Source of the DNA: Alentia gelatinosa
Lineage: Eukaryota; Annelida; Polychaeta; Phyllodocida; Polynoidae
Reading direction: 5' to 3'
Length of the DNA: 64,000 bases
Assembly: GCA_950022655.1 (NCBI GenBank)
Contig: OX465584.1
Span: 1,497,694-1,561,693, forward strand
Below the pieces are notes generated by a model. That model did no database searches. It saw only the letters and a list, made by a program, of their open reading frames with translations, and was not told the DNA's origin. Shown here in pieces: positions 1-11,494 of this stretch. The stretch's first letter is position 1. Each line of letters begins with the position of its first letter. The position numbers and the translations under genes were made by a program.

Positions 1-604
1 AAAAATATGAGACAGAGTGAACTAGACATAGGCATGGAGACTGAAGCACCACGAGAGTGAGATTCTCGTTTAGTGAAAAACTCGAACCTGTTCTTCTTTT
101 TTGTAGGATTGTACTCAGACAAACTTCTTATCTTACGATTCATTTCAAGCCATGCCGAAATCAAAATTTAGTATTGTAGTTTTCTGATCTACTTTTCTCG
201 TGAGAAACCAATGAGATCTCAACCTTCGCTGGTAACCCTTTCCAAACTCCACTGATGACCCTCCTCCCCCCCTCCCCCACCATCACCTTAAGTAATTGGC
301 CTCCTTCAGGCATCTGGCTTTGTGGAGAAGTCAGCAGAGTGATCGCCTGGGGTGTCAGGAATTGGGAGTTCAATTCCTGGCATGGGCAGTCCCCTGTTTC
401 ATTTTTCAAGTAGTTTTCCCTTAACTTTCAATTTTTCCCTTGACTATGAGACATACAGGGCAACGGCGAAGTCGCTAGTGCTTATTCAAACATCTTCGAC
501 AATGTACCTTTCATCATATGCTATCTATCGTATTATCACGTATATACACTCGTTTGTGTGGAAGAGTGACAAATACAAATGAAAAATGTTTAAAAAAAAA
601 AAAA
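1..604 (+). repeat. Composite SINE-like dispersed repeat with A-rich tail
   Basis: Positions 1-300 resemble 42790-43200 in the same order: a CACGAGAGTGAGATT block, a TTTAG(T/A)A block, then C-rich CCTCCC tracts ending in TTGGCC. Positions 318-375 look tRNA-related, with a B-box-like GGGAGTTCAATTCC. The copy ends in an A-run at 590-604, directly before gag-like sequence. The second copy near 43 kb is interrupted by a MITE. Calling this a retroposon is inference. No protein is supported here. Confidence 0.5.
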
Positions 605-1263
605 TGCTCATCCATGTGGCAGTCATAACAGGACGAATCTACTAGAAAAGTTTTGGAGAAACTAGATGCAAATGGCATTCAGGGTTAGGATTATGCTTTA
701 GCAGTAGCAGCCCTCACCAAGCATTATAGTCCCCAGAGGAACTCTATCTATCTCCTCAATCAGTTGTTTCACATGAGGCAAAATCCTGGTGAATCTATGG
801 ATCACTTCTCTATGAGGGTAAAGGAGCAGATCCAGTTGATAGATATTCAAGCTAAAACAGCTGCTCAAATTGAGGAACTCTAAACTCTTGCACAACTTGT
901 GAACTCCACAAATGATGCAACTCTCAGAACAAGAGCTCTTAGGGATGGTGACTTGAAGCTAAAGAACTTTTTCGAAAATGCACGTGCTCATGAGATGGCT
1001 AAGCGCCAGTCAAATGAGATAGGTGGGACTGCTGAATCACTAGCAGTCAAAAAGAAGTTCATACCTCAAAAGAAAAAGCCTAACCCTCAAATTGCCAAGA
1101 AGACCCATGGTACTTCCCAGACATCATCAGAATGTCAGTTTTGTGGTAGAGGGTCACATCCTCGTGCAACCTGTCCTGCAAAGAATTCTGTCTGTCATCA
1201 CTGCAAACTCAAAAGACATTTTTCTGGTATGCCAGAAAAAGTCTGTCAACCACGTTGCAGGTA
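605..1263 (+). pseudogene. Ty3/gypsy gag remnant with zinc knuckle
   Basis: The translation reads as a capsid-like gag segment, with one in-frame stop near 881. It is followed by a Cys/His nucleic-acid-binding segment containing CQFCGRGSHPRATC at about 1134-1175 and a following CHHC. The start of gag is missing. The frame closes at 1263, and protease continues in another frame. Confidence 0.75.
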
Positions 1264-1693
1264 GCATGTCTGATGACACCTCATGCGAAGACTCATCTCA
1301 ACTGCAACAAGAGTTTTTCTTGGGTATGGTGATAACCGACAAAGAGCCAGTTTTGAAGAAAATCGTTGAAGTCAGTGTCAATGGCGTCTCAGTTCCCTTG
1401 CGCATTGATACTGGTGCAGAAGCAACTCTAATTGACACCAATCTGTTCAAGAGACATTTCTCGAAGGAAATACTGAAGCCATCAAATTGTATCTTCAGAG
1501 GTGCAAAGCAGCAGGAATTCACCGCTCATGGGTATTTCCCTGCAACACTCAGATATCAGGACCACACTCATGTGGAAGATATCTATGTCATCAACGATGC
1601 CTCTCATTTGCTCAGTTGCAAGGCCTCAACTGCTCTTGGTCTTGTAAAATTCACCTGTTCAGCATATTCTGAGAAATTTCCTTCACTCTTTAA
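1264..1693 (+). pseudogene. Ty3/gypsy aspartic protease remnant
   Basis: The translation contains DTGAEATLID near 1406-1435, the retropepsin active-site motif. The downstream segment runs to about 1690, where a MITE begins at a TTAA. The gag/protease frame change near 1255 may be a natural frameshift site or decay; one damaged copy cannot decide. Confidence 0.78.
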
Positions 1694-2359
1694 CCCTTTC
1701 TATGCCGGTAATGCCTTAAGGCATTCCCCATGTGTGCGCCGGTAATGCCTTAAGGCATTCCCCTACTATACGCCGGTAATGCCTTAAGGCATTCCCCTAG
1801 CGTGCGCCGGTGATGCCTTAAGGCATCATTTTTCGTAAATAGGTTAGAAAGTCTTCTATTTTCGGCAATTCTTAATTTTAACACAAAACAACTCCAGAAA
1901 CGTGTTCTCCATATCTTTTTATTATTATAAACAGGAATAAAATATTATGTCATCGCGATGAAAAAAAAGATACAGATCTTCGTAAGTGGCATAGTGCTGT
2001 ATTGAACCTAGCCACAGGCTTGTGTCAATGGAGGGGAAAAAAAAGTCTTCCTGCACTTGGAAATATCAATATAATTATTGAATATCGATCTAATCAATAA
2101 TTAATGGTACGGAAATAAAGCCTGAAGTCTCTTCTTTTTTTTGGTATCATTTAAATCATCTAATTATTTCTCTAAGTTATTTAAATTTGATAATTAGTAA
2201 CACACCCCTCTGCGGGTTTAGCGATTTTCTAACGCTTGCAGAATGGGCCGGCATATGAAAGGTCAGATGCGTCAGGCGTGCGGCGTTGTAACAGAGACTC
2301 CCGTAGTGGGGCGCGGCGCTTAACGACGTATACCCGCACTAGACCCGGCAAGGAAAGGG
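1694..2359 (+). mobile_element. piggyBac-type MITE inserted in the gypsy copy
   Basis: A 666-bp non-coding insert lies between the protease and RT segments. It begins CCCTTTCTATGCCGG and ends with the inverted partner (CCCTTTCCTTGCCGG on the other strand), 13 of 15 bases matching. The flanks are TTAA (1690-1693) and TAAA (2360-2363), which fits a TTAA target duplication with one later change. The left end carries four copies of a unit centred on the palindrome ATGCCTTAAGGCAT (about 1714-1830). The gypsy reading frame resumes immediately after it. TTAA targets and CCCTTT-like termini are piggyBac hallmarks. No transposase is encoded. Confidence 0.82.
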
Positions 2360-2363
2360 TAAA

Positions 2364-3700
2364 TGGTCTAGGTAAGATGGTGCACCCCTACGAAATAAAA
2401 CTCATGGACAATGCTGAGCCGTATGCAGTTCACACTCCACGTCGTGTGCCCCATCCAATCTTGCCTAAGTTGGAAAAGGAACTCAAGTGACTCCAGGACC
2501 TCGATGTCATATCTCCAGTGACCAGTCCCACAGAGTGGTGTGCTCCAATTGTGGTCATTCCTAAGCCTAATGGGAAAGATGTTAGACTCAACAAAGCTGT
2601 GCTCCGTCCACGTTATATCTTGCCTTCCGTTGACTATGTGTTAGGTCAACTTGGGAATGCCAAGGTGTTCTCGAAGCTCGACGCCAATAGTGGATTCCAC
2701 CAAGTAGTGCTCAGAGAGGAATCCAAGCTCCTCACTACATTTATTATGCCATTTGGTTGTTATGCTTATAATCGACTGCCATTCGGTATTACATCAGCAC
2801 CCAAATTCTACTAGAGGCAGGAATCACAGACACTGGCAGAACTGCCCGGGACAGTCTGCCTGATGGATGACATTCTAGTCGCTGGCTGCGATGAGGCCGA
2901 ACATGATCAACGACTCCAAGCAACTCTAAGCAGGCTTGCAGCTGCAGGAGTTACCCTCAATAAGGAAAAGTGTGAGTTCAAGAAAACGGAAATCAGCTTC
3001 CTTGGTCAAATCGTTTCTGGAGATGGTATTAGAGCTGATCCTGGTAAGGTAGCTGCCATCACCGAAATGGATACTCCGAGTGACATTTCAGAACTAAGGA
3101 GGTTCCTGGGTATGGTCAACCAGTTAGGGAAGTTCACTCCTGACATCAAGTCTCTCTCCCGACCTCTACATGAACTTCTCAGTACCAAGAACGATTGGGA
3201 CTGGGGACCAACAGGAAGTGTTTGTGAAAATCAAGGATGTGCTCACTAAAACTCCAGTTCTCGCTCTCTACAGTCCAAAAGCCGATACCAAAATCTCTGC
3301 AGAGATGGCCTTGGCGCAGTGCTATTGCAGCAGAAAGGCACTCAATGGCACCCTGTTGCCTATGCCTCAAGAACCATGTCAGACACCGAACAACGATATG
3401 CCCAAATAGAAAAGGAGGCCTTGGCGCTCACATGGGCATGTGAAAAGTTCTGTGTCTATCTGGTCGGTAATAAGTTTCTCATCGAGACTGACCACAAACC
3501 ACTTGTACCTATCTTAGGAGGGCATGACTTAGACCAACTCCCAGTGAGAGTCCAACGGTTCAGGATGCGCCTGATGTGATTTGATTATGACATAATTCAT
3601 GTTCCTGGGAAGGAGCTCTACACTGCAGATACACTCTCAAGAGCTCCAAGAAATGGTCCATCTGTCGCTGATATATCACTCCAGGAGGAAGTGACAGCAT
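2364..3700 (+). pseudogene. Ty3/gypsy reverse transcriptase and RNase H remnant
   Basis: RT blocks run from about 2370. The fingers and palm segments are recognisable, and the catalytic box reads MDDILVAG near 2863. An RNase H region follows, with TDHKPLVPI at about 3487-3513. Stops or frame changes near 2488, 2812, about 3200 and 3577 disable it. Confidence 0.82.
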
Positions 3701-3879
3701 ATGTTAATGCTGTGCATGCATCCCTCCCCGCATCTGATTGCCGTCTCGATCACATCCGTGATCATCAGTGGGAGGATGACATCTGTCGTCAAGTATGCAC
3801 CCTACAAGTCTGATCTCACCATCGTCAATGACCTTCTACTTATGGGAACTCGGATAGTCATTCCCTCAAGCTTGCGACC

Positions 3880-4917
3880 AGAAATGCTATGCAAGCTGCA
3901 CGGAGGTCATCAGGGCATTAACTAAATGCCGTCAACTTGCCCGTGATGCAATTTGGTGGCCAGTTCTGACATCGAGGAACTAGTCAGTAGCTGCCACCAT
4001 TGCAGAAAGAACAGACCAACTCAGTTTGAACCATTGATTCCATCAACTCCTCCGGAGCAGGCATGGTTCAAAGTCGCCACAGATCTCTTTCAACTTGACA
4101 AAGACCAGTATATTGTTCTAGTTGACATGTACTCAAGATTCCCAGAATATGCCAAGCTGGAGAAGACTACATCTCGTTGTGTGATTAACCATCTGAAGTC
4201 ATTCCTCGCCCGCCATGGTATTCGACGAATACTGTGCTCTGACAATGGTCCCCAATACAGCAGTCAAGAATTTGCTGCATTTGCTACAGACTATGGCTTC
4301 ACTCACATAACTAGCTCTCCTGACCATCCCTCAGGAAACGGTGCTGCTGAGAGAGCCATCCGCACTGTGAAAGACCTTGTGAAGCAACCGGATCCTTACA
4401 TCGCCTTGCTCAACTATAGGAATGCTCCTCTACACAATGGGTTCAGCCCAGCCCAATTGCTGATGAGTCGTCGCCTAAACACCAAGGTGCCAGTTCTTCC
4501 ATCTAAACTGGAACCGGATCTGCCAGAGAAAGTGACAGTCCGTGTCCGTTAGGACAAGTACAGGGAAAATATGAATTCTAATTATGACCAGCGTCAAAAT
4601 ACTAGGCCACTCACAACCCTCCACCCAGGCAGTGCTGTATGGATAAAGGATAGGGGTGAGACAGATATTGTTGAGGACAAAGGTGGGCATGATAGGGCAT
4701 ATGTGATCAGTACCCCCAGGAAGACATACGTCCGTAATCGTGTTCAGTTGAATGAACTACCACCAACAGTGAATGAACTCCCCTCAAGTGTGCCCCAGGC
4801 AGTGCCAATGCCTGAGAAGGCTGTAGAGAACAGTCCCAAACCTGTATCTAGCACAAAGACTGTTGTAAAGACTAGGAGTGGGAGAGAAATAAAAACTCCT
4901 TTGCGCTACCAAGACTA
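3880..4917 (+). pseudogene. Ty3/gypsy integrase remnant
   Basis: A histidine/cysteine zinc-binding segment ends in CHHC near 3990-4000. The DDE core follows: ATDLF near 4079, SDNGPQYSS near 4234 and an NGAAERAI box near 4339. A stop lies near 4550, after which a C-terminal tail continues to 4917. The core itself has a long open stretch (3953-4552). Confidence 0.8.
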
Positions 4918-5166
4918 ATGAGACTCCATAATTTGATTTCAGCTTGACAGATTTTAGACATATGGTTTATGTTTAGTTCACTATAATCTCAGAGTTTATA
5001 AACTCAAGTAAACCCATATGGTAATGCCTTATGCAAATACTCATAAGTCATATTTCATTAGTCAACAGTATTATATACTATCTCATATCACTGTATCTAT
5101 CAAAACCTTAAATGGTTATTAGCCGTTGGTGCTACATATAAAGTTGGATTCTCCTAGTCATCTTCG

Positions 5167-5312
5167 AAAAAAAAAGGAGATGTTGTATTGTGTATTACAT
5201 ATACTGCCATCTGGTGTTAACTGCCAGTACTACTAAAGATTGTGGGAGAGAATAAAACTCACTTCCAGTTTTGCCTAGTCATGTGTTCAGACTCAATACT
5301 TGATAACACAAC
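5167..5312 (+). repeat. Polypurine tract and 3' LTR of gypsy copy 1
   Basis: A-rich purines at 5167-5180 end in GGAGA, directly before TGTTGTATTG at 5181, a typical LTR start. An AATAAA lies near 5252. The LTR probably ends in a CA near 5312; that end is approximate because no second LTR exists for comparison. Confidence 0.55.
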
Positions 5313-5410
5313 ACTGTTCACATTTAGTTTTAGTCTGCCTTCTTTTTCTTTTAGTTCCTACCTGCATTATATGACAATTTTCTCTTATTTTTTGGGAAGA
5401 TATTATTCTT

Positions 5411-6580
5411 CTATGGGTGGTCTCCTCTATTTACTTTCCTACTCCTTCCCCCATCCTGTTTCGTATGTAAGTGATCTTTCTGTTTCTTGTACTGCTTCCC
5501 ACAGACACTTTCACTCTTTCTCTTGATCCCCTGTTTAAGTTTCTCTCCACCAACAGTCAGTTGTGTGAATGATTTAGCTCTCATTTCCCTGATCCTTTTC
5601 TGATATCTGGCATGCGCTGTCTGCATGTTGAAGGCCATTGCCTTGTCCACTGGAGAATACCACACATTATCTCTGTGATGTCTTACACTTTGCCTTCATG
5701 TGATATCTCAGGAACTGAAGAGCACAGTAGGTCCTGACAAGTCGATTTGTACTTTTGTTGATAATAAGGTTCACGGAGCTGAAGGACTGTTCCACATGAG
5801 GTCCATTGAAGATGGACAGGCATGCCTTCACCACCTTGCTCAAAGATGAATATTTACCAGATTTGAAAACTTCATTCAACCAGAAATCAACTGACTTCTC
5901 ACTGTCAAGTGTGGGATCAAATGTTAGCTTGTTGACTTCATCAAGGAAGGAAGCTCTCTCAGGATCCTTCAAAACAGTAGGAAAGAAGGCCTGAAGTTTG
6001 AGGAGAATTTCCTTCGCAGCTTGAGTACCATGTACACCTGGGTCCAATGCAGACAACAATATTAGCAACTTATTGTCCAACGATAACTTGGCTGTCTCCA
6101 CATAGGCTGTTCTCATTGTTTCCCTGAACTTCATTTGGGTTTCCATTGTTGACTTCTGAAGAACATCTTCAGTTTGAATCTTTCGTGCTGGAAGGCATTT
6201 TTCCTGAATGTTCGGACCTTTAAGTCTACGACCAGGGAGATCATTCAATGTCTCTGCATGTATGAAATACCCAAAGACCTCCTTCACAAGGAGGACAAGG
6301 TTATCATGAAGTCTATGAATGAGAGAAACCTTCACTTCCTGGGATTTCACAAATGTAAGTGAGGATTGGAAGTATGTCTAAATACATTCTGACATGGACC
6401 TATGTGTTCTTTGATTTGTAGAAGAGAAACTCCACAATTCTGTCTTTTCATTTTTTCCCAGCTGTCGTGATGCTTTTCCTTTTTGATCTTGGAAACATTT
6501 GCTAAAGCCTTATCTAGAATGTCCTGGCATGGTCCTTTACTTGTAACCAGGACCAATTCAAGATGGTTAGAGCATTCCAC
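5411..6580 (-). pseudogene. hAT-like transposase pseudogene, C-terminal part
   Basis: The minus strand holds a 227-codon open stretch (6350-5667) preceded by another (6580-6347) and followed by one in a different frame (5665-5411). The end resembles the hAT C-terminal dimerisation region: a WLNEVF block, then SLSKVVKACLSIFNGPHVEQ and a following F-S segment ending NRL. The N-terminal half of the same gene lies at 12101-13423. The two halves are separated only by the LTR element at 6586-12095, with ATCTT repeated on both sides. Frame breaks show decay. The family is inferred from memory. Confidence 0.65.
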
Positions 6581-6585
6581 ATCTT

Positions 6586-6738
6586 TGAAGTGATTTGAGT
6601 GTTAGATGACTTGAAGATGGCTTTATTATGTTTCTATCAATGCTACACGCTCAGCAGATCGTACATGCGGCCGTAGTCCCGGCGTTCTCCACTAGAGGGA
6701 GTGGTGGCGCTTTTTGCGCATTGCTTTAGAATACTACA
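6586..6738 (-). repeat. 3' LTR of gypsy copy 2
   Basis: 153 bp, TG at one end and CA at the other. It matches 11943-12095 except for about two substitutions (near 6615 and 6677). It is the 3' LTR because the coding frame runs on the minus strand toward it. Confidence 0.93.
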
Positions 6739-6752
6739 TTCCTCCCAACCTT
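6739..6752 (-). promoter_or_regulatory. Polypurine tract of gypsy copy 2
   Basis: On the minus strand the bases just before the 3' LTR read GGTTGGGAGGAA, a purine-rich plus-strand primer as expected in LTR retroelements. Confidence 0.7.
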
Positions 6753-7117
6753 AATATTTAAGTTATCTTTAGAATCATTCAAGATAGTCTTGTTGGAGGT
6801 GTTATACTAGTGTTATACAATAATAGCATCATCAAATATCTCTTAGTTCTACTGTGAACCTACTTTGTGAACTAGTAAAAATATATGATCTTACTGATCT
6901 TATGCTGAGGAGCATTACTGAGTGATATAAAATATATCTATCATAGATATCTATCAGAGTCATTTCTGATTAGTCTTTGAGTCTTTGTATCATAGTCTTT
7001 GGAAGTTCTCAGTCTGTTGTTCAATACTGAATATATATGAAATATACTATGATATAAGATAAGTAGTATCTTAACTAATGAAACTTCTTAGATAAGTGAT
7101 CTTACTGTTAAATTTTC

Positions 7118-10100
7118 TTATGCATTACTCAGATCTTTAAGTGGGGCATATTTGCTTTTAACAACGCAATCCTTCAAGTGTCCGGGTGGTCTTTTGTTTC
7201 GGACAGGTCTTTCAGCTATTGGACCTGCTGGATTGTTTTGCAGTATGGGCACAGCGGGACCCACAACTGGCAGAACAACCTGCACTGCTACCTGTTCCTG
7301 TTCAGGGGCTAGTGCTGGGTTCAACACTAAATCATCATACTCGAGGTAGTCAGAGTCACACTTGTTCTTATGTGGAACACAGTCTTTGGGGATCCTTTTG
7401 AAGAATGACGAGTTTCTCATTATTTGATGTCCCTCTCGCTCAGCGGTGATCTGTGATCCATGTTTTGTTATTACGGTGTATGGGGTAGGATCATACATTT
7501 TCTTAAATCCTTTTGGTTTCACCACTAGCACTTTGTCTCCCACTTTGATATCTGTCTCCTTGGTGTGGCGTCTCTTGTCTGCATATGACTTCATTTTCTT
7601 CTTTGCACGCTCGTCGTTGTACCTCATTTCTTTTTCGAGTTCCGTTGCTATGCCACAGTTCCATTCTGGCAGACAGGTCTTGATGTTTCTGCCAAACATA
7701 CCTTTCGCTGGTGGGGTTTTTGTTGATGCATGTGGTGTTGCTCGATAATGCTTCAGGAAGGTGTTGATTCCCTTTTGCCAACTCTTTTCTTCTACCTTTG
7801 CAGCATTCATGGCCTTCTTGATGGTGCATACAAAGCGCTCTACTTCACCGTTGGCTTCGGGCCATAAAGGTGTTACACGGTGGTGCTTGATACCATTTTC
7901 CTTGGTGTACTCACAGAATTCACGACTGTTGAAGGGTGGTCCATTATCAGTTTTTAGGATGGTGGGATTACCGAATCTACTGAATATCACATCCATTTCT
8001 TGAATCACCTTATTTGCCGATAGTGTCTTGAGTGGAACTACTTCTGGGTAACGAGTAAAGTCGTCGATGATTATCATTATGTAGTCGCCGTTGCCTACAT
8101 CAGCGAAATCACAACTGACTTGTTGCCATGGATGACTTGTTAGGGTGGCTTGTATTGGTTCACGTTGACTTTGCGGTGTCACAGCTTGGCACGGGAAACA
8201 GTTCTTTACTTTGTCCTCAGCCATATGGTCAATACCTGGGAACCAAACCTTTTCACGTAGAAGTTGTTTCGTCCTGGTCGTCCCTTGGTGACCACGGTGA
8301 GCTAGGTTCACTACTTCCTTCTGAAGATTCTTCGGAATGCATATCCTATGGGACCTTAATACAATACCATTTTGGGTAACAGTCAGCTCATCTTTGATGT
8401 TGTGATAAGCCTTCAAATCAGGGTCTGTGTTTGTCTTAGGCCATTTGTCATCAGCTAACGCTGCTCTCACAGTCTTTAGTGTCTCGTCGGTTTCTGACTG
8501 AGAGATGATATCCTTGAGTTCTACAACAGTGGGTTTGGCCTCTGCTGTTACGAAGTTGACATAGTCTTCTGCTACTTTGGTTGCACGACAGTCTTCATCA
8601 GAGTTGTGGCTCGGGTGTCTGGACATGTAGTCCGCTGGATTTCTGCTTCCAGGCTCATACGTGAGGGTCATGTCATAGGGTATGAGGCGTAGACACCATC
8701 TTTCTAGCCGGGCAGATGTACGGGATGAAGCTTTTCCGAAGATTCCAAGCAGTGGTTTGTGGTCCGTTACCACATGGACTGGTGCACCGAAGATGTAGAC
8801 GTGAAAGTGTTCACATGCCCATACTACAGCCAGGGCTTCCCGCTCTGTTTGACTGTAGCGTTGCTCGACTGACGACAGTGCTTTACTTGCGTAGGTGATG
8901 ACCTTCTGTCCATCAGGATGCTTCTGGGTGAGTATCGCTCCTAGTCCTACTGGGCTGGCATCAACATAAATCGTAGTCCTCTTATTCGGGTCGAAGTAGA
9001 CTAGTGCAGGGGAGTCAATGAGTCTTTCTTTGAGAGTGGAGAGTGCATCATCCTGCTCTTTCGTCCAAATCCACTCCTGCGACTGATGGGTGAGTCTGCG
9101 TAGCGGTTCCGTGAGTGTCGCATAGTCTGGGATGAACTTCGCGCAGTAGTTCGCCATTCCGAGGAGACTTCGTAGCTCTCCTGGATTCGTCGGGGGCTGG
9201 ATAGTGTTGATCTTGTCAGCCTTCTTTGGGTCGATTTCCATGCCTTTGTCTGAAAACTTGTTACCATAGAATTCTAGGCTGGATTTTCCAAACTCACATT
9301 TGTTTCCGTTGAGTGTCAGACCTTTTTCACGTAACCGTTTGAATACTGCATACAGGTTCGCGTTATGTTCTTCGTGTGTTTTGCCGTAGACTATGATGTC
9401 GTCCGAGAAGTTTCTAACTCCTGATAGTCCGGCGAGGGCTGTCTGGATGCAGTACTGGAATACCTCGGCTGCGGAGCATATCCCAAAGTTCAGCCTTTTG
9501 TAACGTTTAAGCCCTGTGTGAGTTGAGAATGTAGTAATATAACGGGAGTCGGGGTGGAGTTCAATCTGGTGGTATCCACTGGTCAGGTCTAATTTGCTGA
9601 ACACCATTGCGCCATTTAAATCGTGGATGATTTCCTCTACGGTGGGCATAGGGTGGCGTTCACGTTCTATTGCCTTGTTCGCGATCCGCATATCAACACA
9701 GATTCTGACGTTCTCAGGATCTTTCGGTTTTGGGGCTGCTACAATGTTGGATACCCATGGTGTTGATCCGACTGCGTCTTCGATGATATCCGAAGCTTCT
9801 AATTTTTCTAGCGCGGCCTCGATCTTGCTTCGTAGATGGAACGGCTCTTTACGATGTGGCTGTGCAGTGGGTTTGACGTCTTTGTCGATATGGAGTTGCA
9901 GTTGCACGCCTTTGAGTTTCCCAATCCCGGTGAAGATATCTCGGAATTCTTGACAAGTCTGGCTGGGTGTAGGACTTGCAGTGTTGATCTCGGATATGAC
10001 TGCATCTCGGTTGATCTTGATCAAGTTCAGAGTCTCTGCAGTGGAACGCGATAAGAGTGAGCGTTCGTCGCCTTCAGTCACATAGACATCTGCTGTATCT

Positions 10101-11494
10101 TGAGCGTACTTACTTGCAAGCGTTGCGGGGAACATGCCCATCAGGGGTATAGGCGGTCGATTCTTGCCATACGGATACAGAGTCGTGTCGGCTGGTTGCA
10201 GTGTCGGCATGGGTTGAAGCTTATGATACGTGTTTTCGCCGATGATATTTACAGGGGCACCTGTGTCACCTAACATCGTCACTGGGTTACCGTTGAGTTC
10301 GACCATGAACATTGGTTTTGGCACATGTGTTGATTTGACGGAGTAGAGTGGGACGGTTTTCCGTTCTTGGTGTATCGAGAATAGGTAATTGTCCTCGTTC
10401 GCTTGATAATTTTCAACACTATAAACGTTGTCCTGGCGTTGTTGGGCCTGAGTCTGCGATGTCGGTTGAATATCTCCCTCGTACCGTTCGTCCTGCTCCA
10501 CGTTATTCACATTTCGATGTCCTCGACCTCGATGACCACGGCTACGGCCACGGTTATGTTTCTCGAGTCGCGGTGGGGGAGCTCCGCCTCGGCATTTCTT
10601 CGCGTAGTGTCCTACTGTACCGCATTGTCGACATTCAGCGTTGTAGGCTGGACATTTTGGTCGTCCTCCTTCATGAGGGTAGGATCCACCGCAGTGATCA
10701 CATTCAGCTGTAGGGTTGTGTGTTTGAGTATAGGAACCACGTCCACGTCCTCGATATCCTCCGTTGTTGACATTACGTCCTCGTGACGTACCACGTTGTT
10801 GTCCGCTGCGTTGGAAGTTGCTGTGTTGAGAGTTGCTGTGTTGAGAGTTGCTGCGTTGAGTGTTGCTGTGTTGAGTGTTGGAGTGTGGGTTGAATTGCTG
10901 ATTATTGTAGCTTCCACGGCCTCGTTGTATAGCACTAATTTCTTTCTTTTCGATGTCCATCGCGTAGCTGATCGCTTTTTCCATTGCCTTGCCATGTTTG
11001 ACGAGTTGTTCGAGAGTGATTGTCATATCAGATAATGCTTTCGTTCGGAGTTTTGATGATCTGCATTTCTGGATGATCTGTGACTTTATCTCGGAGTTAG
11101 TGTCGGCGAAGTCACATGTCGCGGCGAGTTTCTTGAGTCGGGTCACAAACTGGTCAAGATTTTCGTCTTGGAGTTGTGTTGCTTCGCGAAAGTTGAACCT
11201 TTCATACTCGACTTGAACTTTTGGCGCATAGAGCTCATTTAGGGCTTCAAGAGACCGTACGTAGATGTTACGCGGATCCTGTTCTTCAGGTGCTGGGACG
11301 GTTAACGTCTGGAAGTCGTCATATACTGCCTCTCCTGCATAGTCTAACAGTAGTGCGAGTTTGCGTTGAGGGTCGGTGATATCAAGTGCTAGAGCTCTGT
11401 TTTCAAACCTGTGGACATATTTCCTCCACCTTGGGGCAATATTGGATGTGTCAGTAGTGTCAAAGATGGAGAATACTGTTAGTGCCAAAGCCAT
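7118..11494 (-). CDS. Ty3/gypsy Gag-Pol polyprotein
   Basis: One uninterrupted frame encodes capsid-like Gag, nucleocapsid, protease, reverse transcriptase, RNase H and integrase. The open frame reaches 11629; I prefer the ATG at 11494 (residue 46 of that frame) because the upstream part is low-complexity leader-like sequence. In residues of the longer frame: zinc knuckle CRQCGTVGHYAKKC near 340, protease DTGAP near 455, RT catalytic box FSDDIIVYG near 743, RNase H VDASPVGLGA near 888, an integrase GHQGT zinc-binding region near 1111, and integrase D, D and E residues near 1172, 1226 and 1261. No stop or frameshift interrupts it. The RT box has F-S-D-D rather than the commoner Y-x-D-D; the two catalytic aspartates are kept. 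Confidence 0.92.
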   Translation of the reverse strand: MALALTVFSIFDTTDTSNIAPRWRKYVHRFENRALALDITDPQRKLALLLDYAGEAVYDDFQTLTVPAPEEQDPRNIYVRSLEALNELYAPKVQVEYERFNFREATQLQDENLDQFVTRLKKLAATCDFADTNSEIKSQIIQKCRSSKLRTKALSDMTITLEQLVKHGKAMEKAISYAMDIEKKEISAIQRGRGSYNNQQFNPHSNTQHSNTQRSNSQHSNSQHSNFQRSGQQRGTSRGRNVNNGGYRGRGRGSYTQTHNPTAECDHCGGSYPHEGGRPKCPAYNAECRQCGTVGHYAKKCRGGAPPPRLEKHNRGRSRGHRGRGHRNVNNVEQDERYEGDIQPTSQTQAQQRQDNVYSVENYQANEDNYLFSIHQERKTVPLYSVKSTHVPKPMFMVELNGNPVTMLGDTGAPVNIIGENTYHKLQPMPTLQPADTTLYPYGKNRPPIPLMGMFPATLASKYAQDTADVYVTEGDERSLLSRSTAETLNLIKINRDAVISEINTASPTPSQTCQEFRDIFTGIGKLKGVQLQLHIDKDVKPTAQPHRKEPFHLRSKIEAALEKLEASDIIEDAVGSTPWVSNIVAAPKPKDPENVRICVDMRIANKAIERERHPMPTVEEIIHDLNGAMVFSKLDLTSGYHQIELHPDSRYITTFSTHTGLKRYKRLNFGICSAAEVFQYCIQTALAGLSGVRNFSDDIIVYGKTHEEHNANLYAVFKRLREKGLTLNGNKCEFGKSSLEFYGNKFSDKGMEIDPKKADKINTIQPPTNPGELRSLLGMANYCAKFIPDYATLTEPLRRLTHQSQEWIWTKEQDDALSTLKERLIDSPALVYFDPNKRTTIYVDASPVGLGAILTQKHPDGQKVITYASKALSSVEQRYSQTEREALAVVWACEHFHVYIFGAPVHVVTDHKPLLGIFGKASSRTSARLERWCLRLIPYDMTLTYEPGSRNPADYMSRHPSHNSDEDCRATKVAEDYVNFVTAEAKPTVVELKDIISQSETDETLKTVRAALADDKWPKTNTDPDLKAYHNIKDELTVTQNGIVLRSHRICIPKNLQKEVVNLAHRGHQGTTRTKQLLREKVWFPGIDHMAEDKVKNCFPCQAVTPQSQREPIQATLTSHPWQQVSCDFADVGNGDYIMIIIDDFTRYPEVVPLKTLSANKVIQEMDVIFSRFGNPTILKTDNGPPFNSREFCEYTKENGIKHHRVTPLWPEANGEVERFVCTIKKAMNAAKVEEKSWQKGINTFLKHYRATPHASTKTPPAKGMFGRNIKTCLPEWNCGIATELEKEMRYNDERAKKKMKSYADKRRHTKETDIKVGDKVLVVKPKGFKKMYDPTPYTVITKHGSQITAEREGHQIMRNSSFFKRIPKDCVPHKNKCDSDYLEYDDLVLNPALAPEQEQVAVQVVLPVVGPAVPILQNNPAGPIAERPVRNKRPPGHLKDCVVKSKYAPLKDLSNA

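Larger units (their letters stand above)
605..5312 (+). mobile_element. Degenerate Ty3/gypsy LTR retrotransposon (copy 1)
   Basis: Gag, protease, reverse transcriptase, RNase H and integrase segments follow in the usual Ty3/gypsy order on the plus strand, then a polypurine tract and a short 3' LTR. Reading is broken many times: a stop near 881 in gag, a frame change near 1255, a MITE at 1694-2359, and stops near 2488, 2812, 3577 and 4550. No 5' LTR was found upstream; the copy begins abruptly after an A-run. It must be inactive for its own proteins. It is far older than the intact element at 6586-12095. Confidence 0.88.
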
